A stretch of DNA of 38,351 nucleotides from Gryganskiella cystojenkinii (Eukaryota; Mortierellomycota; Mortierellomycetes; Mortierellales; Mortierellaceae): contig JAAAIG010000266.1 in NCBI GenBank assembly GCA_015852425.1, positions 1 to 38,351 of the forward strand. The letters are read 5' to 3'. Within the stretch, counting starts at the first letter, position 1; the number at the start of each line of letters is the position of its first letter. The notes beneath the pieces were generated by a model. The model ran no database searches and had not been told where the DNA came from. It saw only the letters and a program-made list of their open reading frames with translations. The position numbers and the translations under genes are program-made. This document shows, piece after piece, positions 32,884 through 38,351 of the stretch.

Positions 32884-34909
32884 TCATGACATAAAAGCAG
32901 TGTATTCATCTAGCAATAGCTGGCAAAACGGACTCTCTTTCTTATAGCTGGGCATGATTCCTATAAGCACAAAATATCCAACAAATTCGATAACGATTAT
33001 GGCGTTCAGTGTCTACAGTACGAACAAAACAACCCACGGCGTATTTTTCATATTTTCCCTCCTACATTCGACTTACCAACGACAGGGGCCTGATGTGCCA
33101 TAACAGGAAAGACCTTCAGCCGAACAGCGCCAGAATCTAGATGCATCCCTTGAAGGGCCTTGTGAAAACGGACAGAAGAACTCGAAGGAACTGTCCGATC
33201 CTCTGCACCATGGACCACCAAGATGTTTCTTGGCAAGTATGCTCTCGCTCGGTGATGAAGACTCTCAGTGTCACTGAGTAAAGAAGACGATTCTCTCAAG
33301 ACCTCCTGGATAATCGTCGTAGGTGAGCTCATGTCAAACATCAGTGAGCTCTCTCCCATGACCCGCGACATGGCCGAGACTTCTTCTACGCCGCGAACTT
33401 TTTCGTGTTCCAGATGTGCTGCAATCTCGTATACGCCCGAGCACAGAATCAGTCCATGTAGTTGTGGCAAGTGGTTATCGTTTTCGTTGTTTTCATCGTC
33501 CTGCTGGTCAGACTGTGAGGATCGTTCTCGGAAAGGGGTTTGATCCGAGAGCAACGCTTGCAGAAGAGTCGATTGTTGGGCTATTGTGAGCGACGTCACT
33601 TCCTTTGAGTTCGCACCGGTAACTGCCCTCTTGACACAGTCATGTATAATTGTCAACGCACAAAGGTGTGCTCCAGCAGAGTGGCCCATCAAGTAAATCC
33701 TATCCGGATCGCCACCATAGCGACGACAGTTCTGATGAGTCCATTGCACCGCCATTCGGATATCCTCCTGCATATCCCGAACCAGACCCGCTGGGAAAGT
33801 CGTGTACTCGGGGATGATGACTATATAACCGAGGGCTCGGAAACGGGCACCGATCAGCGTATAGGTCTTTTTCGATCCTGAACACCATGCTCCACCATAG
33901 ATGAAAACGATCACGGGCAGCAACGCGTTCTTGTCCTTGTTGTTTTTGTTGTTGTCATTTGTAAAAGTGGCCTGATCTTGATCAACATTCTTGTTTGGGC
34001 GGTCAGGGATGTAAATGTCCAATGTTTTGCCGGAACGTTTTTTGTTATAGGGGATATCCGTGCTAGACAAAAAGAGAGGGAAAAAAAAAAGGAAATAAAA
34101 AATCGTCAGGCGCAGCAAGATGGCGTCGTGCAAAACTAAAATCGATCGCCAACGGGGGGCGGAAGACAAACAAAATAGGTTGAGAGAACAGATAATCTCA
34201 ATTGACATGTCGCTTATCAAAAACGGGTGTGATGCAAGAGAGAGAGAGAGGGGGGTGAGGTGGTTTTCTTTCTTTTCAGGCACGTACATCAAACCTTTGG
34301 ATCCTCGCATTGTCCAGAGACGCCAAATGGCTAGATAAACTCCCACGGGGACGAGTGATAGGTTGGTCGGTATGTTTGTGAAAAACATGATCCGGTTAAG
34401 CTTGATAATCCTCCCAGGGTCCAGGGGTAGAGACGACAGAGTTAGTCTTCGGAACCCCCAGGTCGAGTACACGAACCAAGTTAATAGATACATGCCGGCT
34501 ACTATTGCAGGATTGAAGATTGAAGGGAAAAATAAATAAAGCGATGAAAAGTCGACGCGCAATAGCTTCCAAGGGCTTTCCTCTCCAAGCACGTATAATT
34601 CTTACCAGTTCCAAAGACGAGATAAGGAACGTGGTAGATCAGTAAACATGCTGAAGTCGTCCAGAGGACCAGCTTGAAGGTGTCGCGTTCTTGGATTTCA
34701 TCCTCTGCGTTGGTCAATTGCAACGTCGATGCTTGTTGGACCGAGGTGGTAGTGGTACTGGTATTTGTGGCAGTAGGAGTGGAGTAAGAGTTGTTGCGAG
34801 AAAGCACTTGGCGTTTGGTGGCGTGTAGTAGTTGGTCCTGGAGAGTGAATGCATTGAGATTTGAATGTGTATGGGGATGACCATGGGAATGAACCTGTGA
34901 GGGTGCCAT
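32884..34909 (-). CDS. membrane-anchored alpha/beta-hydrolase, isoprenylcysteine methylesterase-like
   Basis: Four exons: 34606-34909, 34288-34501, 33077-34062 and 32884-32960, 526 residues, all phases consistent. Residues 1-75 are polar and Ser/Thr-rich (MAPSQVHSHGHPHTHSN). Several hydrophobic segments follow between about 75 and 165 (LVLWTTSACLLIYHVPYLVF, YLLTWFVYSTWGF, LSLVPVGVYLAIWRLW). The hydrolase domain reads IYGGAWCSGSK (the oxyanion HGG is here YGG), YGGDPDRIYLMGHSAGAHL with nucleophile Ser301, VVHGAEDRTVP for the acid and FPVMAHQAP for the histidine. This layout matches plant and fungal isoprenylcysteine alpha-carbonyl methylesterases, which demethylate prenylated protein C-termini at ER/Golgi membranes. 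The substrate is inferred. An insert rich in D/N/S/Q (about residues 365-385) lies between nucleophile and acid. The last exon adds GIMPSYKKESPFC. Confidence 0.87.
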
Positions 34910-35868
34910 GTCGTTCTTTTTGTCCCCTGAATGAAAGGAACGAGTGGTGGCAGAGAGAAAGAGTGGAGAGTAGACTGAGTAGGTGGAGACTGGAGATAAG
35001 AAGAGAAACAAAAATTGGTCTAGTTGGTTTTCTGCCTGCAAGGAAGAGTCGTTGGCAGTGTCGTTTGTTTGTTCCTGTTCTGCCCCGATGTTGATCCCGT
35101 CTAATTTTTTTCCCTCAGCCTGGTCCGAGATGTCCAATGCAGCAGAACCACAACAGCCCCGCGAGTGCCAAGTGGGCAAGCAGGATGAATAATGGTGTTC
35201 GAGCCACTAGTACACGGCGCACGGTTTCTTTTTTTTGCTTTCAAGAAAGAAAAAAAAATGAATCGCACAGGGTCCGTCTCACCTTCAGAGGAGAATGGTT
35301 CTGCCGAGAATTTCTTTTTGTCGACCGTCAAAAAACAAAAAAAAAAAAAAAAATTATACGCGCAGTCTGCGCCCATTATTTTTCTCGCTCGTTCCTTTCC
35401 TTTCTCGGAGATTGTGTCCAACCTTCCCTCTCATGACGCAAAAACATCCCTTCCCACTCCAAAGCTCTCAACGATCTTTGGACAATCTCCCACCGCAAAA
35501 ACACCATAGCTACTGTAGTTCAGTTCTTCCTCGGGGCCTTGATCTTTCCCCAGCTAAACAAGGCGTGGGTGTCCCGCACAAGTAGACTGCAGTCACTCAA
35601 AAAGCGAACATCATCCTGGTAATGATGGTCCCCCTGGATACATGCAACGGGGTATTGAGATAGCACCAATATCAGTCTTGACCGTGACAGCGTGCACCCT
35701 TTCTTCATAGCATATGATAATGACCATCATTGGCACAAACAACAAGAAGTGCAGGTATATTATAACAGTATGTAAGCGCAGGCACCAAAGATACAGGCTA
35801 TCGTTTTCATCTTTCTTTGTCACAAACTATTGCTGTTGATGCCGATGTTTGTTTCGCGCGGGGGTGTC
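34910..35868. other. upstream region of the esterase gene; no gene seen
   Basis: The esterase frame stays open upstream to about 35179 but has no further ATG, so 34909 is the start. The + strand frames around 35140-35590 depend on poly-A tracts (35246-35258, 35331-35353) and differ by single-base shifts; I consider them non-coding. Confidence 0.5.
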
Positions 35869-37529
35869 TTAAAGATGTCTCGAGGAGTGGTGTTGCGCCG
35901 TCTCTGGTTTCTGGGTTGGTACGAGTGCTGCTATCACCGCTGACGACGCTGCGTCTTCCGCTTCTGCTTCAGATGGGGTTAATACCGAGATTGCCGCGAC
36001 AGGTACAGTTGAAACAGATGGAGCTCTAGCAGGTGCCACCATCGCAACATGTGCTTCCGTAACCATTGTTGGTGATGACTGGGAATTGGAGTCCTCTACG
36101 TTTGGTGGCGTAGAGTCTTCTTCCTCGGCTCCACTGTAGTCCTCGATCTGGTCGCCTTTATCTCCATTGTGGTCGCGCCCATTGGCACTCGAATCCACGC
36201 CATCGCCTTGTTCTTGCTCTTCTTCGTCCTGATCCTGTCCTTGTCCCTGAGCTCGCTTGTCTCTTTCCTCTTTGGCTATATCAGCGATACAAAAAGGCAA
36301 GAGAAGAGGGGAAAAAAATCAATATTTTGATTCCATGATTGAAAATGAAGCGCATACGTGTCTTTTCTTTCCCTTGATGACAAACGTACTTCGCTTGTCC
36401 TCCAGATTCCTATCCATGGAGGTATCGCGAACGGTATGGGTCGACATGCCCAGGTAAACGGCTGCTCTCAGGAAAGGATCCCCTGTCGCGATACTGGGGC
36501 TGAGATCCTGTTCCAATCGACACATCTCTAAACAATGCAGTACTAACCGTCGCTCGTCATCGTTCAGTTTCTTGCCCCGTTTGCGTTTATAATTGTCGGT
36601 CCTCAGTGCGGTCCCTACGGGGGCTTTGGTGATCGGTTGAACCGGTGAAGTCTTTTGAAGTTCCAGCTGTAGCGTCCCTATCCGTTTCTCTTGGTTTCGA
36701 AGTTGAATCTCGGCCTCCTTGTTCTTTTCCCGATATTCCTTCAGGCGTTTGTTGTTGTTTTCGGCACGAATGTGCAAGGCCTTTTCGTTTTCCTTGAATT
36801 TGAAGATACGTTCTTCTAGTTTCTTGATCCGTTCCTGAGCCTGGATCTCGTGTTTCTGGAGTTGGTCAATTTTTTCTTGGAGTTGGAGGACTTTTTCGGA
36901 GGAGGCAACTCTGGGGACCGATGATGGTGCTTTTGTTGATGTTGGTACAAGTATGGATACAAATGTAGATGCAGGTGCAGGTGCCGGTGTTGGTGCGAGC
37001 TTGGTCGCTATATTCGATGTATATGATGAAGAAGATGATGAAGATGACGACGACGACAAGGGTGCAGATCCAGGGTGTGCTGGTGCAGAGGTAGCTCCGA
37101 TGACTGTTGGTGTTGTCATTGGCGGTAAGAATGGCTTGAACTTTAGATCTTGGCCTATCGATCGAGTCGATCGAGTGATACGTGGTGTCGTCAACGAGAC
37201 CAACGAGGCCGCTGCAGCCAGTTCGAGTGACAGTGGATCCTGATCGTCTTGGTATCGCGGTCGACTTGAATATGCAGCAGGGCTACTGTATGTTTGTGCC
37301 TGTCCTAGTGTATATCGATGATCCTGTTCTTGCGCTTGTCCGTAACGCTGACTCTGTCCTTGTTCCCGTTCAGGGGCCTCCTCAGGCGTTCTCCGCCTTT
37401 TCTTTGGCGCTAAAACAAAAAGACAGGATGAATTGCGTGGTGAGAAAGCCCTTGTCACACAAAGAACATGAGTGAATGCGTTGCGAGTGAATCCAGTCAT
37501 TGTCAGTAAGTACTTGTGGTCTCTGTCAT
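35869..37529 (-). CDS. nuclear coiled-coil protein with HTH-like segment
   Basis: Not recognised with certainty. Exons are 37514-37529, 36390-37409 and 35869-36275, 480 residues. The 16-base first exon (MTETT) is proposed because ATG-ACAGAGACCACA-A|GTACTT joins in phase to the acceptor TTTTAG at 37410-37415. Residues 7-12 are PKKRRR, a classical nuclear import signal. Then come a Q/Y-rich stretch, a run of serines, P/A/T repeats, an 80-residue coiled coil (SEKVLQLQEKIDQLQKHE to RIGTLQLELQKT), and a basic segment KRKRGKKLNDDERRLVLHCL followed by DPFLRAAVYLGMSTHTVRD. The last resembles the N-terminal HTH of transposase-derived proteins. The C-terminal exon is acidic (DQDEEEQEQGD) and ends SRHL. 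It could be a transcriptional regulator or a domesticated DNA-binding protein. The coiled coil is the firmest part. Confidence 0.65.
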
Positions 37530-37944
37530 TGTGTTTGTAAAATATTGACTTTGTCCCTGCGAGGAATGACGACGACGAGCCTTGTCCGCTGCTCTTCTTT
37601 TGTTGACGCGCCCTTTTATGAGTCGAAATGCGAAAGAAGAAAAGAAAGGAAATGGAGAAGCAGAGAGAAAAAGAGAAGGGAGCCATGAAAAAGGGGACGC
37701 CCTTTCTTCCCGAAGCAGAAAGGGAAGGACAGTCACCCAGCGGTTATTAGTCCGGTTTGGACTTCTAAAAAAAAAGTCCAAAGCAAAAGACGGCACCCTT
37801 CGAATTCTTAAAAACGTTTCTCATCTTTTTTTTTTTTTTCTTTGTTCTGTTCATCACTTCACCACAGACCCGTTACCCCTTCACCTCATTCTATCTATTT
37901 CTCCGTTTCTTTTTTATTGTATTCAATCTTTAATTACCGCAGCA
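37530..37944. promoter_or_regulatory. divergent promoter between HTH-like gene and TCF25-like gene
   Basis: A 415-base intergenic region between two divergent starts. It has C/T-rich tracts on the + strand next to the TCF25-like ATG (37820-37925), including a run of 14 T, and purine-rich sequence towards the other gene. The open frame across it on the + strand is a read-in from the downstream exon. Confidence 0.5.
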
Positions 37945-38292
37945 ATGTCAAGCCGGGCCATGAAAAAGCTTCTGCGCGACGCAGGACCAAAGGATCTCGA
38001 GCTCGAAGGCAACGCCACCAAGCGTGACAATCCACATTCTGACCAAGAAGACGACAATGACGATCAGGAAGACTACACGCCATCCCGTCCACCCGCAAGG
38101 AACTTGTTTGCCTTGGTATACCCTCTGGGACATCCTTGTTATCTGTGGCTGAAAGAAAAAAAAGAAAACCACCACCCTTTTCACGACGGACGACTCACAC
38201 ACTCTTTTGTTCAAAAATAGCTTGATGACGACGATGAACAAGATAACGGGGACTCGGATGAAGAAGAAGAAGAGGAGAAAGCGGCCGCACCA
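37945..38292 (+). CDS. TCF25: TCF25/Rqc1-like ribosome quality control factor, 5' part
   Basis: Exon 1 (37945-38115) begins MSSRAMKKLLRDAG, and exon 2 (38221-38292) reads LDDDDEQDNGD followed by a glutamate run and KAAAP before a GTACGT donor. The MSxRAxxKL start, the acidic region and the NLFALLDDDDEQ junction fit the N-terminus of TCF25 (yeast Rqc1), a subunit of the ribosome quality control complex that marks stalled nascent chains. The conserved main domain lies beyond the window, so the call rests on the N-terminus only. Exon phases are 0. The context CAGCAATGTC at the start is acceptable. Confidence 0.65.
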
Positions 38293-38321
38293 GTACGTAA
38301 TACGATCCAGCGATATTTTCA

Positions 38322-38341
38322 CCCCCCCCCCCCCCCCCCCC
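38322..38341 (+). repeat. poly-C tract, 20 bases
   Basis: It lies in the presumed second intron of the TCF25-like gene. Such G/C homopolymers are rare and may reflect assembly or sequencing error; a shorter one is at 4703-4716. Confidence 0.8.
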
Positions 38342-38351
38342 TAAATAAAAA

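Noticed and set aside
35137..35590. Three overlapping + strand frames with lysine runs
   Set aside because: They depend on poly-A tracts, are open in all three frames, and have no recognisable domain.

Overview
The window looks like nuclear DNA of a filamentous fungus, most likely an early-diverging one of the Mortierella type. The lineage is inferred. The support is short introns in nearly every gene (mostly GT-AG with CTAAC/CTAAT branch sites), long pyrimidine-rich promoters, degraded Ty3/gypsy and poly(A) retroelement fragments, a complete DNA-PKcs gene (absent from yeast), and a multi-exon gene of a lineage-specific D...ExK type. No ribosomal, tRNA, CRISPR or bacterial operon structure was seen. 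A 79-base run of N (25731-25809) marks an assembly gap.

Layout. 111-1292 (+): 3' part of malonyl-CoA decarboxylase, with a GC-AG intron. 1751-2218 (+): an unrecognised protein. 2636-4297 (-): a secreted, probably bicovalent FAD oxidase of the berberine-bridge type. 4298-5601: non-coding, with a TATA-bearing promoter-like stretch. 5602-22334 (-): the dominant gene, a DNA-dependent protein kinase catalytic subunit that I could splice by eye into 46 exons and about 4,080 residues, close to the animal protein. 22733-24967 (-): a 631-residue AtuA-family protein. 25731-25809: gap. 25839-27149 (+): a multi-exon gene with a D...EFK motif, 5' end lost in the gap.

27170-32800 is accessory sequence. 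A decayed ORF1-like retroelement fragment (-) abuts a truncated Ty3/gypsy protease-RT fragment (-). A two-exon gene for a predicted 73-residue secreted peptide follows, at 29755-30043. The second half of its last exon is the first unit of a 14-copy tandem array of about 131 bp that runs to about 31690. A short second copy of the ORF1-like element with AATAAA and an A-tail lies at 32543-32799.

32884-34909 (-): a membrane-anchored alpha/beta-hydrolase resembling isoprenylcysteine methylesterase. 35869-37529 (-): a nuclear coiled-coil/HTH-like protein. From 37945 (+), divergent from it, begins a TCF25/Rqc1-like gene cut by the window end.

The genes do not form one pathway. Two (malonyl-CoA decarboxylase, AtuA) belong to acyl or terpenoid catabolism, one is a DNA double-strand-break repair kinase, and one (TCF25/Rqc1) belongs to ribosome quality control. 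The most unusual items are the fungal DNA-PKcs with its conserved SQ/TQ cluster and the exon-derived tandem array. Exon coordinates were derived by matching splice sites to reading-frame phase by hand and were not checked against transcripts.
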